DNA of 21,283 nt from positions 1 through 21,283 of the forward strand of contig VGSO01000008.1 in assembly GCA_016874945.1 (NCBI GenBank). The letters are read 5' to 3'. Positions 13,053 through 20,250 of the stretch are shown piece after piece. Source of the DNA: Deltaproteobacteria bacterium (GTDB lineage: Bacteria; Desulfobacterota; Desulfobaccia; Desulfobaccales; 0-14-0-80-60-11). The position numbers were made by a program, and so were the translations under genes. The stretch's first letter is position 1, and each line of letters opens with the position of its first letter. The notes beneath the pieces are model-generated. The model saw nothing but the letters and a program-made list of their open reading frames with translations, was not told the origin of the DNA and ran no database searches.

Positions 13053-14126
13053 TTACAAGCCCAAGGGCGCCAGGAAGCGCCGTTCGATTTCCACCAGGGT
13101 CCCGTGGGGCTCGATATCAGCAGCAGCCAACAGCAGGTTTAGGTCGTCCGCCATCTGTCGGAGACCAACCAAAGTCCTTTGCCGCGCTTCGTCCAGCACT
13201 TCCCAATGGCCGGTGGCGTGCAATCCCCAGAAAGCCGGCTCCAACTCCGGCAAGAGGAGGGAATAAAGCCCCGGGCGCAAAGCCAGCATCATCGCCAGGG
13301 AGGGCCAGGCCCGGGCTTGGATGATATATGCCAGCCGGCCCCATTCGTTCACTTCGGCCAAGGCGTCCTTGAGGCCCCGGATCCAGTGCTCCACCCGGGT
13401 CTGGGGGAAATGCTCCAGGATAAAGGGAAACGCGGTTCTGAGGCTGGGCTCCAGGGCTTCCCCCATTTCGTGGTGGATGACGGCTTCCAGTTCCGCGTCC
13501 AGGATGTCGTCCAATGCCGCCCGATAATAGTCCGGGTTTTGCAGCAGTGCTCCCAGAGGCAGGCTGTAAGCTTCCAGGGCGATCTTCAGGAAGCGGTTGG
13601 TCTGCTGGGTGGGATCGGAGAATCGGTCCCAGAGGTAGAAGGACAGGGCCTGCTTGCGGGCGTAAATCAGGGTTCCCTGGCACAAGGCCGGGGTGCCGTC
13701 CAGGTCCCGGGCCAGTTCCAGGTCCAGCACCAGGATGGTGATGTCCCCGTCCCGGCGCACCTGGGTCAATTCTCCCAGAAAGAAGGTGGGGGCCAATCCC
13801 CGGGCCAGGCCGGCGCCATAAGCCAGACCCTGGGGAATGAGACGCTCGTTGAGTTCCGCCACTTGAAAGGGGTCGAAACTGGCCCCGTCCCAGGCCAGGG
13901 ACTGCCAGGGACGGCCTTCCAGGGTCTCCCAATGCCGCTCCCGGCCCTCCACCCAGGCCAGGACTGCGCCGGGGTCCGGCTCCCGCCAGGGAGGCAGCCC
14001 GTGCTCCCATTTGTACAAGGCCCGCAAGCGCAGCACCAGTCCGCACAGGGAATAATGCCCCGCCTGGGCGGCGCTGGCGATCTGGCAGTTCTCCCGCACC
14101 GGGCGGATGAGGGATTGAAACTTCAT
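13053..14126 (-). CDS. Sfum_1244-family protein, function unknown
   Basis: 357 residues, soluble, without signal peptide. The N-terminus has the features I associate with the Sfum_1244 family named from Syntrophobacter: RENCQIASAAQAGHYSLCGL, then a K/R-WEHGLP stretch, then W-x-x-x-R-x-x-x-W. The middle has FDPFQVAELNERLIPQGL and YGAG, then FFLGEL and a run of charged beta strands ending in ELARDL. Later ILDAELEAVIHHEMGEALEP contains a His-His-Glu-x-Gly-Glu cluster that could bind metal. The ATG has AAAGG 6 nt upstream. No catalytic class is known to me for this family. It is the last gene of the right-hand minus-strand block. Confidence 0.7.
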   Translation of the reverse strand: MKFQSLIRPVRENCQIASAAQAGHYSLCGLVLRLRALYKWEHGLPPWREPDPGAVLAWVEGRERHWETLEGRPWQSLAWDGASFDPFQVAELNERLIPQGLAYGAGLARGLAPTFFLGELTQVRRDGDITILVLDLELARDLDGTPALCQGTLIYARKQALSFYLWDRFSDPTQQTNRFLKIALEAYSLPLGALLQNPDYYRAALDDILDAELEAVIHHEMGEALEPSLRTAFPFILEHFPQTRVEHWIRGLKDALAEVNEWGRLAYIIQARAWPSLAMMLALRPGLYSLLLPELEPAFWGLHATGHWEVLDEARQRTLVGLRQMADDLNLLLAAADIEPHGTLVEIERRFLAPLGL

Positions 14127-14144
14127 TAGCGACCTTTATAAATT

Positions 14145-14260
14145 TCACCACCAAGACACAAAGACACTAAGATACACCAGGGATAAGACTTCAGGTTTGG
14201 CGCTGGAAAGCGCCAAACCAAAAATATTATTTCAATGAAACTTGGTGTCTTGTTGGTTAT
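14145..14260. repeat. Palindromic intergenic element B
   Basis: The left arm ACCACCAAGACACAAAG and right arm CTTGGTGTCTTGTTGGTTA pair approximately. Inside is a perfect 11-bp stem, GGTTTGGCGCT (14194-14204) with 14209-14219, over a GGAA tetraloop. The TTTGGCGCT core recurs in element C. It fills the gap between the Sfum_1244-family and TPR genes. Confidence 0.7.
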
Positions 14261-14269
14261 ACTTTGCCT

Positions 14270-15013
14270 CTACTTGAGCAGATCGGCGAATTTCTGAGCC
14301 AGCTTCTTATCGAGAGACTGCAGGGTCTGGTATTCTTGTTTCGCCGCGGCCTGGTTGCCCATTTGCACATAATAAGCGCACAACCCTAGATGAGCCTCGG
14401 CGTCGCCCGGCTGGAGGCGCACCGCTTCCTGGAAGGCCTGCCCCGCTTCTTTCCACTGCTCCAGTTTCATGTATGCCATCCCCAGATTCTTATGAGCCTT
14501 GGCCAGGTCCGGTTGGAGGCGGACAGCCTGGCGGAAGGCGTCCCGGGCCTCCGGGTGGCGCCCCAGTTTACCCAGGGCCAGCCCCAGGTGGTAGTGGGCC
14601 TCGGCGTTCTGGGGGTGGAGGCGCACCGTTTCCAGGAAGGCTCTTCGGGCGTCCTCCCAACGCCCCATTTTGATATAGGCCACGCCCAGGTTCTCGTGGG
14701 CCTGGCTCCATTGGGGTTGGAGGCGGAGGGTTTCCTGGAACTCCTTCACCGCGTCCTGGTACTGTTGGCGCCGGGCCAAGGCCAGTCCCAGGTGGTGGTG
14801 GGCCTCGGCGTAATCCGGCTGAAGGCGGACGGCTTCCTTAAAGGCCCGGATGGCGTCGTCCAGGCGGTCTTCCCGGACCAGTCGTTCGCCCTTCTGGAAC
14901 CGATCTCGGGCCTGGGGGGAGACGCCCTCCAGGACTTCCTGACCCAGGGCCGGGAAGGGAATTATAGATAAAGCCAGGGTCAGCCCAATCCCCCAAAATA
15001 AACGTTTAATCAA
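14270..15013 (-). CDS. Secreted tetratricopeptide-repeat protein
   Basis: 247 residues. A Sec signal peptide is clear (MIKRLFWGIGLTLALSIIPFPALGQ, cleavage after Gly24 or Gln25 likely). The rest is about six consecutive 34-residue TPRs, roughly 36-69, 70-103, 104-137, 138-171, 172-205 and 206-239, with the usual A-x-x-x-L-G-x-x-x and P-x-x-A-x-A signature (for example DYAEAHHHLGLALARRQ). The repeats are unusually alike, recurring as RLQP and AEAH, suggesting recent internal expansion. The start is TTG at 15013, decided by a strong AAGGAG 6 nt upstream and by the signal peptide. It should be a periplasmic scaffold for protein-protein contacts; its partner is unknown. Confidence 0.85.
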   Translation of the reverse strand: MIKRLFWGIGLTLALSIIPFPALGQEVLEGVSPQARDRFQKGERLVREDRLDDAIRAFKEAVRLQPDYAEAHHHLGLALARRQQYQDAVKEFQETLRLQPQWSQAHENLGVAYIKMGRWEDARRAFLETVRLHPQNAEAHYHLGLALGKLGRHPEARDAFRQAVRLQPDLAKAHKNLGMAYMKLEQWKEAGQAFQEAVRLQPGDAEAHLGLCAYYVQMGNQAAAKQEYQTLQSLDKKLAQKFADLLK

Positions 15014-15031
15014 ATCAATCTCCTTAAGCTT

Positions 15032-15142
15032 TCACCACAGAGGCCCAGAGGACACAGAGATTTTTAGTTTTGGCGCTCAAAGCGCCACACTAAAAAATTC
15101 ATCTCTCTGGGTATTCTCTGTGCCCTCTGTGCCTCCGTGGTT
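15032..15142. repeat. Palindromic intergenic element C
   Basis: The left arm CACCACAGAGGCCCAGAGG and right arm CTCTGTGCCTCCGTGGTTA are inverted. The inner hairpin is TGGCGCT (15071-15077), CAA, AGCGCCA (15081-15087), extended by TTTTTAG and CTAAAAA. Its right edge TTA is the stop codon of the radical SAM gene. Confidence 0.75.
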
Positions 15143-16448
15143 AATAATAATCCAGCGGATGGACCCGGTGGCGCACGCACCAAGCGAAGATCAGGTTGAA
15201 GGGCAGCATGTGCAGGGTGTAAAGGTGCGGGGTCAGGCGCCGGAAGATGGAGGGCAAGGAATAAAACCGGCGGTTGGCCCGCCAATATTCCTCTTCCAAT
15301 TGCCGGGGAGTCATGTGCCGGGGCCGGTACACTACCTGAAAGCCGCAGTATTTGGTCCAATCATGGTCAAAAACGCGGCCTTCGCTTACCAGTTGCTCCC
15401 GCACCTTGGTGCCCACCCGGGGGGACAGGATGAACATGAAGGAGACCGGGGCCTTGATGCGGATGAGGAAATCCACGGTGCTGTCGAAGATATCCGGCCG
15501 GTCGCCGTCCAAGCCGAACATAACGTTCACCGAGTAGCCGATGCCCCGTTTTTCCAGGGCCTTGAACTGGCGCTCGTAGTCCTTGATTTTGTTTTGCCTC
15601 TTGTTGATGGCTTTCAGGCTGTCCGGGCTGATGCTCTCCATGCCGATGTTGACGTGCACACAGCCGCTCCGGGCCATCATATCCAGAAGTTCCGGATCGT
15701 CCCCCACGCTGGTGGTGGCCAGGCAGCCGTATTCCAGGCCCAGGGGGATGAGGCGCTCCATGATTTCCATGGCATGGCGGCGGTTGGCCACGAAATTGTC
15801 ATCCACGAAATAGATGAACCGGCTTCCCGTGAGGCGCTGGATCTCCTGGATTTCATGGAGGACCTCGTCCACCGGCCGGTGGCGGAAGCGGCCGCCGTAC
15901 ACCTGGGTGACTTCGCAGTAATTGCAGGCCCAGGGACAGCCCCGGGTGGTCTGGGCCGGGATGTTCAGGAGCTTGTACTTTTTCAGATCCAGGAGATCGT
16001 AGCGGGGGACCGGCAAGCCCTTCAAGTCCGCCAGCTTCTCCGCCTGGTACCGGGGCAGGAGGCGCCCGGCCTGGAAGTCTTGCAGGAGCCGAGGCCAGGT
16101 CTCTTCCGCTTCCCCCAGGACGAGAGCGTCGGCGTGCTCCTGGGCCTCCTCGGGGGCCAGGGTGGCGTGGAAGCCGCCCATGACCACTTTGACGCCCCGG
16201 CGGCGGAACCCCGCGGCCAGCTCATAGGCCCGGGGGGCCTGGTGGGACATGAAGGAAATGCCCGCCAAGTCACAATCCTCCTGAAAGGTGACGTCATCCA
16301 GCAGGTCATCTTTAATCCGGACCTGAATTCCCGGAGGGGTGAGGGCCGCCACGTAGGGAAGGGTCATACCCAGGAGCCAGCGCCTTTTCCGCTTTTCCAG
16401 ACGCCCATCCCGGCGGTACCGGGAGGGTTGAACGAGCAATACCTTCAA
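15141..16448 (-). CDS. B12-binding-domain radical SAM protein
   Basis: 435 residues. An N-terminal cobalamin-binding Rossmann domain (VLLVQPSRY, then DLAGISFMSHQ, then VVMGGFHATLAPEE) is followed by the radical SAM domain with TTRGCPWACNYCEV (Cys171, Cys175, Cys178), a CxxxCxxC cluster motif. FIYFVDDNFVAN, GCVHVNIGMESI and MFGLDGD are the later barrel strands. A basic C-terminal tail (SIFRRLTPHLYTLHML) closes it. The class includes BchE, HpnP and lipid or antibiotic methyltransferases and mutases. The FVDDNF motif and DUF4070-like end recall HpnP, but the rest is not close enough to name it. TTG at 16448 is supported by GGAG 7 nt upstream. Being in line with hpnH and hpnA, a lipid-modifying role is a reasonable guess. 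Confidence 0.85.
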   Translation of the reverse strand: MKVLLVQPSRYRRDGRLEKRKRRWLLGMTLPYVAALTPPGIQVRIKDDLLDDVTFQEDCDLAGISFMSHQAPRAYELAAGFRRRGVKVVMGGFHATLAPEEAQEHADALVLGEAEETWPRLLQDFQAGRLLPRYQAEKLADLKGLPVPRYDLLDLKKYKLLNIPAQTTRGCPWACNYCEVTQVYGGRFRHRPVDEVLHEIQEIQRLTGSRFIYFVDDNFVANRRHAMEIMERLIPLGLEYGCLATTSVGDDPELLDMMARSGCVHVNIGMESISPDSLKAINKRQNKIKDYERQFKALEKRGIGYSVNVMFGLDGDRPDIFDSTVDFLIRIKAPVSFMFILSPRVGTKVREQLVSEGRVFDHDWTKYCGFQVVYRPRHMTPRQLEEEYWRANRRFYSLPSIFRRLTPHLYTLHMLPFNLIFAWCVRHRVHPLDYY

Positions 16449-16469
16449 TGCTTGTCTCCAATATTTTGC

Positions 16470-16577
16470 ACCACAGAGATACAGAGGCCGCGGAGATACC
16501 AGATAATTTTCAAATTTTGGCTAATGGCCAAAATTTGAAAATCATCTTTCTCTGTGCTCACGGTATCTCTGTGGTTA
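16470..16577. repeat. Palindromic intergenic element D, two perfect stems
   Basis: The outer arms ACCACAGAGATAC (16470-16482) and 16563-16575 pair perfectly over 13 bp. The inner arms 16506-16521 and 16527-16542 pair perfectly over 16 bp with a 5-nt loop. The inner sequence is unlike that of A, B or C. It lies between the rhomboid stop and the radical SAM start. Confidence 0.85.
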
Positions 16578-16594
16578 AAGATGTTAAGGATCAT

Positions 16595-17284
16595 TCACCA
16601 TTTGCGAAAGCGCCGTTTCGTCAGCTCCGGCTCCATGAGCCAGAGGAGCAGGATGCCCACCACGAAACCGCCCACGTGGGCCCACCAGGCCACGCCCCCG
16701 CCCTGCTGGCCCATGGAGAAGGCCCCAAACAAGAATTGCAGAACAAACCATATGCCTAGAAAGATGTAGGCCGGGAGCTCTGTGAAAGTGATAAAAATGA
16801 ATATGGGAACCAGGGTGAAGACCCGGGCCCCGGGAAAAAGGACAAAATAGGCCCCCATCACCCCGGCGATGGCGCCGCTGGCCCCCACCAGGGGTATCTG
16901 GGAAAAGGGGGAAAACAAGAGGTAGATAAGATTGGCCCCTATTCCCGAAAGCAGATAAAAGACCAGGTATCTCCCATGCCCCAGGATGCCTTCCACGTTG
17001 TCTCCGAAAACATAAAGAAACCACAGGTTGCCCAGGAGATGGAGCCAGCCGCCGTGCAGGAAAATGGAGGTTACCAGGGGCAGTAAAGTGAGGCCCAGGG
17101 AAACCTGACCGCTCCATAAAAAACGCAAAAAACGGCCCGGTACAAACCCCAGGGTGTCAATGGCCCGGGGAAGAAAATGGCCCAGGGACAGCTCCCACAG
17201 AAAGAACAGGGCAGTCAGCCCGATGACGCTGTAGTTGACATAAGGGCGGCGGAAGGACGGGATGTTGTCGCGCAGCGGGATCAT
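16595..17284 (-). CDS. Rhomboid-family intramembrane serine protease
   Basis: 229 residues with about six or seven membrane helices. The catalytic pair is Ser136 in VGASGAIAGVMGA and His203 in AHVGGFVVG. HGGWLHLLGNLWFLYVFGDNVE (residues 77-98, quoted only as HGGWLHLLGN in short) is the conserved loop-1/TM2 region, with the usual His and Asn. It cleaves membrane proteins within the bilayer. The ATG at 17284 starts with IPLRDNIPS, a common N-terminus of bacterial rhomboids of this group. There is a consensus -10 box just upstream. The substrate is unknown; co-direction with envelope-lipid genes suggests an envelope target. Confidence 0.88.
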   Translation of the reverse strand: MIPLRDNIPSFRRPYVNYSVIGLTALFFLWELSLGHFLPRAIDTLGFVPGRFLRFLWSGQVSLGLTLLPLVTSIFLHGGWLHLLGNLWFLYVFGDNVEGILGHGRYLVFYLLSGIGANLIYLLFSPFSQIPLVGASGAIAGVMGAYFVLFPGARVFTLVPIFIFITFTELPAYIFLGIWFVLQFLFGAFSMGQQGGGVAWWAHVGGFVVGILLLWLMEPELTKRRFRKW

Positions 17285-17315
17285 GTCTGTGTCCGGATGG
17301 GATTAAAGGAACCAA

Positions 17316-17321
17316 ATTATA
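17316..17321 (-). promoter_or_regulatory. Consensus -10 box upstream of the rhomboid gene
   Basis: TATAAT on the minus strand, about 32 bp before the ATG, in AT-rich DNA. The matching -35 (TTCCTG) is weak, so this may be an activator-dependent or weak internal promoter. Confidence 0.35.
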
Positions 17322-17452
17322 ATAATAACAGTTTTTCCCAGGAAAAGAAGAGTGGCGGGAATATGGAATTTTGCGCTGGAAGGGGTAAAGGGCGAGAAAT
17401 CTTTTTCCTTAGATTGCGATTTCAACTTAACTGATAATCATAATTTTTTAAA

Positions 17453-17473
17453 CGAAAACCGAAGACCGAAGAC
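17453..17473. repeat. Heptamer array 2 (CGAAGAC x3)
   Basis: The units CGAAAAC, CGAAGAC and CGAAGAC stand in tandem at 7-bp period, starting 6 bp past the stop codon of the second glycosyltransferase gene. Confidence 0.6.
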
Positions 17474-17479
17474 CAATTC

Positions 17480-19144
17480 TTACGGCCGGTTGACCAGGAG
17501 GCGCTTACTGGGAGTACGGAGAGCCACCCTGGCCCCTTCCAGGTAAGGCTCCCCGGCAGAGGCGTCGTCTATTAACAGGAAGACCCGGGCAGGTCCGTGC
17601 CACAGTTCATTAAGTTGGACCGGGCTGATGATGTAATTATCCTGAGGCGCCACCGGGTAGGGAAACTGGGGGAGACCATTTCGCTGCACCATGAGCAGGC
17701 GGCGCCCGGAATAAAAAACCAGGGAGGCTCCAAATTCGAACTCTTCGATGTGCTCCATGACGATGACGTCCTGGGAGGAGGCGTGGTCCCGTATATATTG
17801 GCCCGGGATCTTATCGCTCAACTGGGGAGACAGGGCATAAAGGGATAGAAAGGTGAGAAACGTCAGCGCCAAGGCCAGGGCGATGAAAGAGGCGGTTACT
17901 ATCCCAGGCCGGCGCCGGCCGAACAATATCCCTGCCAGGGCCAGAGTGGGCATGATAAAGGAAGCCGGCTTGACCAGGGGCAGGACCAACGACGCCAGCC
18001 CGATGAATTCCCGGCGGTTGCTGGCGCAGAGCGCCTCCATATGGGGCATCAGCGACAGGATTAACATGGCCACTACGGCAATGGGAAGCAGCGCCCAGTA
18101 AGGCCAACGGTCCCCAGGGGCAGCCAGATAGCGGTCCAACCGCCAACCCACCACCAATGCCAACGGGGGCAAGGCCGGCAGATGGTAATATTCGATGCGG
18201 CTGGCCGCCAGGGTGAAAAACCCCAGGATGACTCCGGCCCATATGAGCAGGAGCCACGCCTCTCTCTTATCTCTCCGGGTCTCCCGCCAAAACTTTATTA
18301 GGCCTTCGGGCAGGAGCACCGTCCACGGCATGAGCCATATGATCAGGAAGACCCAAAATGCCCAAATAGAAAAAGGGATGATGTCTGGCGGTTGGCGCTG
18401 TCCCAGGAAACGGAGAAATTGCTCGTTGATGAATTGATGCATCAAAAACCCGGGATGGGCCTTTTCCACCCACACGCCCCAGGGAATTATCAACAGGATG
18501 GCCAGGGCCGCGCCCTTGGGGGAAAAAATCAGGGATAGCAGCCGCGGCTGGCGAAGCCACAAGGCGTAAAGCAGGCAGATGAGCACGGGAAAGGCCACGC
18601 CGATAAATGACTTGCTCAGGAACCCGGCCACCAGGGCCAGGGAAAAGAGCGCCATCCATGTAAAGGCATAGTCCTCCTGCCAGCGCATCATAGAATACAG
18701 GGATGCGGCCAGGGATACGGTGATGAGGTGGTCTGTGAGGAGGTTAAGGTGGAAGGCGCAGAAGCCCACAGAACTGAGGAGGACAAAGCCCCCCAGCCAG
18801 GCGGCCCGGGTTCCCAGCAGCCGCCGGCCGATGAGGTAGGTGAGCCACACTTCCAGCACCGTGAGCCCCAGGGTGGGGAGCCGGGCGCTCCAATCCGACA
18901 CTCCGAAAATCTTATAACTCAACAGGTTGAGCCAGTAGAGCAGGGGGGGTTTATCCAGGTAAGGGACGCCGTTCAGGGTGGGGGTAAGCCAGGACCCGGA
19001 AATTAGCATCTCCTGGGGGATGAGGGCGTACATGGACTCACCCCGGGACAGGGGAAGCATCCAGAAAATGGGGGCGTAAACGGCCAGGCACGCCAGGCAC
19101 AGGGTCCAGCCGTTGAACCAGCGGTCCGGGGAGGAGTTATTCAT
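17480..19144 (-). CDS. Membrane glycosyltransferase, GT39/ArnT type (second copy)
   Basis: 554 residues, many hydrophobic helices and a soluble C-terminal end. The family features are clear: after helix 1, SRGESMYALIPQEMLISGSW is the place of the acidic D-E-x-x-Y-A-x-I-x-x-E-M motif; then LDKPPLLYWLNLLSYKIFG and FAFH-LNLLTDHLI-like periplasmic sequence; and IEYYHLPALPPLALVVGWRLD late in the membrane part. Glu36 is kept, but the residue before it is Gly35 instead of the usual Asp, so the usual acidic pair is broken. The family uses polyprenyl-phosphate sugars at the outer face of the membrane. It lies 39 bp after hpnH, so the two are probably co-transcribed, and addition of a sugar to hopanoid or lipid A is conceivable. 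The ATG lacks a strong ribosome site. Confidence 0.82.
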   Translation of the reverse strand: MNNSSPDRWFNGWTLCLACLAVYAPIFWMLPLSRGESMYALIPQEMLISGSWLTPTLNGVPYLDKPPLLYWLNLLSYKIFGVSDWSARLPTLGLTVLEVWLTYLIGRRLLGTRAAWLGGFVLLSSVGFCAFHLNLLTDHLITVSLAASLYSMMRWQEDYAFTWMALFSLALVAGFLSKSFIGVAFPVLICLLYALWLRQPRLLSLIFSPKGAALAILLIIPWGVWVEKAHPGFLMHQFINEQFLRFLGQRQPPDIIPFSIWAFWVFLIIWLMPWTVLLPEGLIKFWRETRRDKREAWLLLIWAGVILGFFTLAASRIEYYHLPALPPLALVVGWRLDRYLAAPGDRWPYWALLPIAVVAMLILSLMPHMEALCASNRREFIGLASLVLPLVKPASFIMPTLALAGILFGRRRPGIVTASFIALALALTFLTFLSLYALSPQLSDKIPGQYIRDHASSQDVIVMEHIEEFEFGASLVFYSGRRLLMVQRNGLPQFPYPVAPQDNYIISPVQLNELWHGPARVFLLIDDASAGEPYLEGARVALRTPSKRLLVNRP

Positions 19145-19148
19145 GTAA

Positions 19149-19186
19149 CTCTGTGTATCCTCTTGACCTCTGTGTCTCTGTGGTTA
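19149..19186. repeat. Half palindromic element E
   Basis: Only one arm is present: CTCTGTGTATCCTCTTGACC followed by TCTGTGTCTCTGTGGTTA, with no inner hairpin. It resembles the right arms of elements C and D. Its edge TTA forms the hpnH stop codon. Confidence 0.65.
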
Positions 19187-20179
19187 TGAAATATTCCACC
19201 GCAGCATTTTCCACATGTCCTTGAGTCCCAGGCTGCGAACCACGGAAGGCTCGAAGCCCGAATGCATCATGCACTGGGCGCAGCGGGGGTCCCGCCCCAC
19301 CCCGTAATTTTCCCACGGGGTCTGGTCCATCATCTCCGCAAAAGTGAGGTAATGGGCGTCCACGATCTGGTAGCAGGGGGCCCGCCACCCCTGGGGGTTG
19401 CGGGTGGGGTTGGCCCAGGGGGTGCATTCGTAGTGCCGCTCTCCCCGTAAAAAGCTAAGATACAGCGGCGTGCTGAAATATTTGAATTTCCGGGCGTCTT
19501 TTTGGGTCAGGCGGGTGAACTTGTCCTTGATTTCCTCCCGGCTTAAGAAAAGCTCCGAGTTGACTCCATTGAAGCTATAAGCCGGGGACACCAGGAGGCC
19601 GTCCACGCCCAGTTGGGTTAACAGGCCGAACAAGGCCTTCAACTCCTCGGGGTCGGTCTCCTGATAAACCGTGGTGTTGGTGCACACCCGGAAGCCCTGG
19701 GCCTTGGCGGCCTTGATGGCGTTGAGGGCAATGTCGAATAACCCGGCTCGCCCCAGGATGGCGTCATGGGTGGGGGCCATGCCGTCCAGGTGAATGCTCA
19801 AAGTCAGGCGCTTGGACCGGGGCAGCCGGGGCAGGGATTTTTCCAGGAGAATGGCGTTGGTGCACAGATAAATATGTTTTTTCCGATGCACCAGTTCCTG
19901 GGCCAGCTCAAAAACCGGGGGGAAAATGAGGGGCTCGCCCCCGGTGATGGTGACCACCGGCGCGCCGCACTCCTCCACGGCTCCCAGGCACTCTTCCAGG
20001 GTGAGGGACTGGCCCAGGGTGTCCCGGTATTCCTGGATGCGGCCGCAGCCCACGCAGGCCAGGTTGCACTGGTGGGTCGGCTCCAGCATCAGCACCAGGG
20101 GGAATTTCTCCTCCTTTTTCAGGCGCTTCCTGGTGAGATAGCGCCCCAGGTCGTAGCTGAGACTTAACGGGAAACGCAT
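19184..20179 (-). CDS. hpnH: Adenosyl-hopene transferase HpnH, radical SAM
   Basis: 331 residues. HpnH joins the 5'-deoxyadenosyl group of S-adenosylmethionine to diploptene, giving adenosylhopane, the first step of extended (C35) hopanoid side chains. EPTHQCNLACVGCGR holds the cluster cysteines 38, 42 and 45. LEECLGAVEECGAPVVTITGGEP, HIYLCTNAILLEK and SIHLDGM are characteristic HpnH stretches, as is YECTPWANPTRNPQGWRAPCYQ near the end, followed by WENYGVGRDPRCAQCMMHSG with three more cysteines. It is somewhat shorter than the usual 370-390 residues, ending soon after the last cysteine region. The start ATG at 20179 is 3 bp from heptamer array 3. hpnA lies 68 bp upstream. Its stop codon is part of a repeat arm. 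Confidence 0.9.
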   Translation of the reverse strand: MRFPLSLSYDLGRYLTRKRLKKEEKFPLVLMLEPTHQCNLACVGCGRIQEYRDTLGQSLTLEECLGAVEECGAPVVTITGGEPLIFPPVFELAQELVHRKKHIYLCTNAILLEKSLPRLPRSKRLTLSIHLDGMAPTHDAILGRAGLFDIALNAIKAAKAQGFRVCTNTTVYQETDPEELKALFGLLTQLGVDGLLVSPAYSFNGVNSELFLSREEIKDKFTRLTQKDARKFKYFSTPLYLSFLRGERHYECTPWANPTRNPQGWRAPCYQIVDAHYLTFAEMMDQTPWENYGVGRDPRCAQCMMHSGFEPSVVRSLGLKDMWKMLRWNIS

Positions 20180-20181
20180 AT

Positions 20182-20216
20182 TAGTTTTGAGTTTCGAGTT
20201 TCGAGTTTTGAGTTTT
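20182..20216. repeat. Heptamer array 3 (GAGTTTY x5)
   Basis: TAGTTTT, GAGTTTC, GAGTTTC, GAGTTTT and GAGTTTT follow each other exactly at 7-bp period, immediately before the hpnH start codon and where its ribosome site should be. Read on the minus strand it is A-rich with CTCAAAA units, so no Shine-Dalgarno sequence is visible. Confidence 0.7.
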
Positions 20217-20220
20217 TAAA

Positions 20221-20250
20221 TCTGCGCTAATCTGTGAAATCTGTGGATTA
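20221..20250. repeat. Short AATCTGTG repeat at the hpnA stop
   Basis: TCTGCGCTAATCTGTGAAAT then CTGTGGATTA: three TCTG(T/C)G(N) units spaced 9-10 bp. The terminal TTA is the hpnA stop codon read on the minus strand (TAATCCACAG). It is analogous to the TAACCACAG edges of elements A, C and E. Confidence 0.6.

Noticed and set aside
15141..16448. Naming the radical SAM enzyme HpnP (hopanoid C-2 methylase)
   Set aside because: It shares the FVDDNF stretch and general plan, but its N-terminus and C-terminal tail differ too much to give the name without an alignment.
15120..16538. A 472-codon plus-strand open frame antisense to the radical SAM gene
   Set aside because: Same reasoning: the minus strand has clear catalytic motifs and a ribosome site, and the plus frame runs through the intergenic repeats at both ends.
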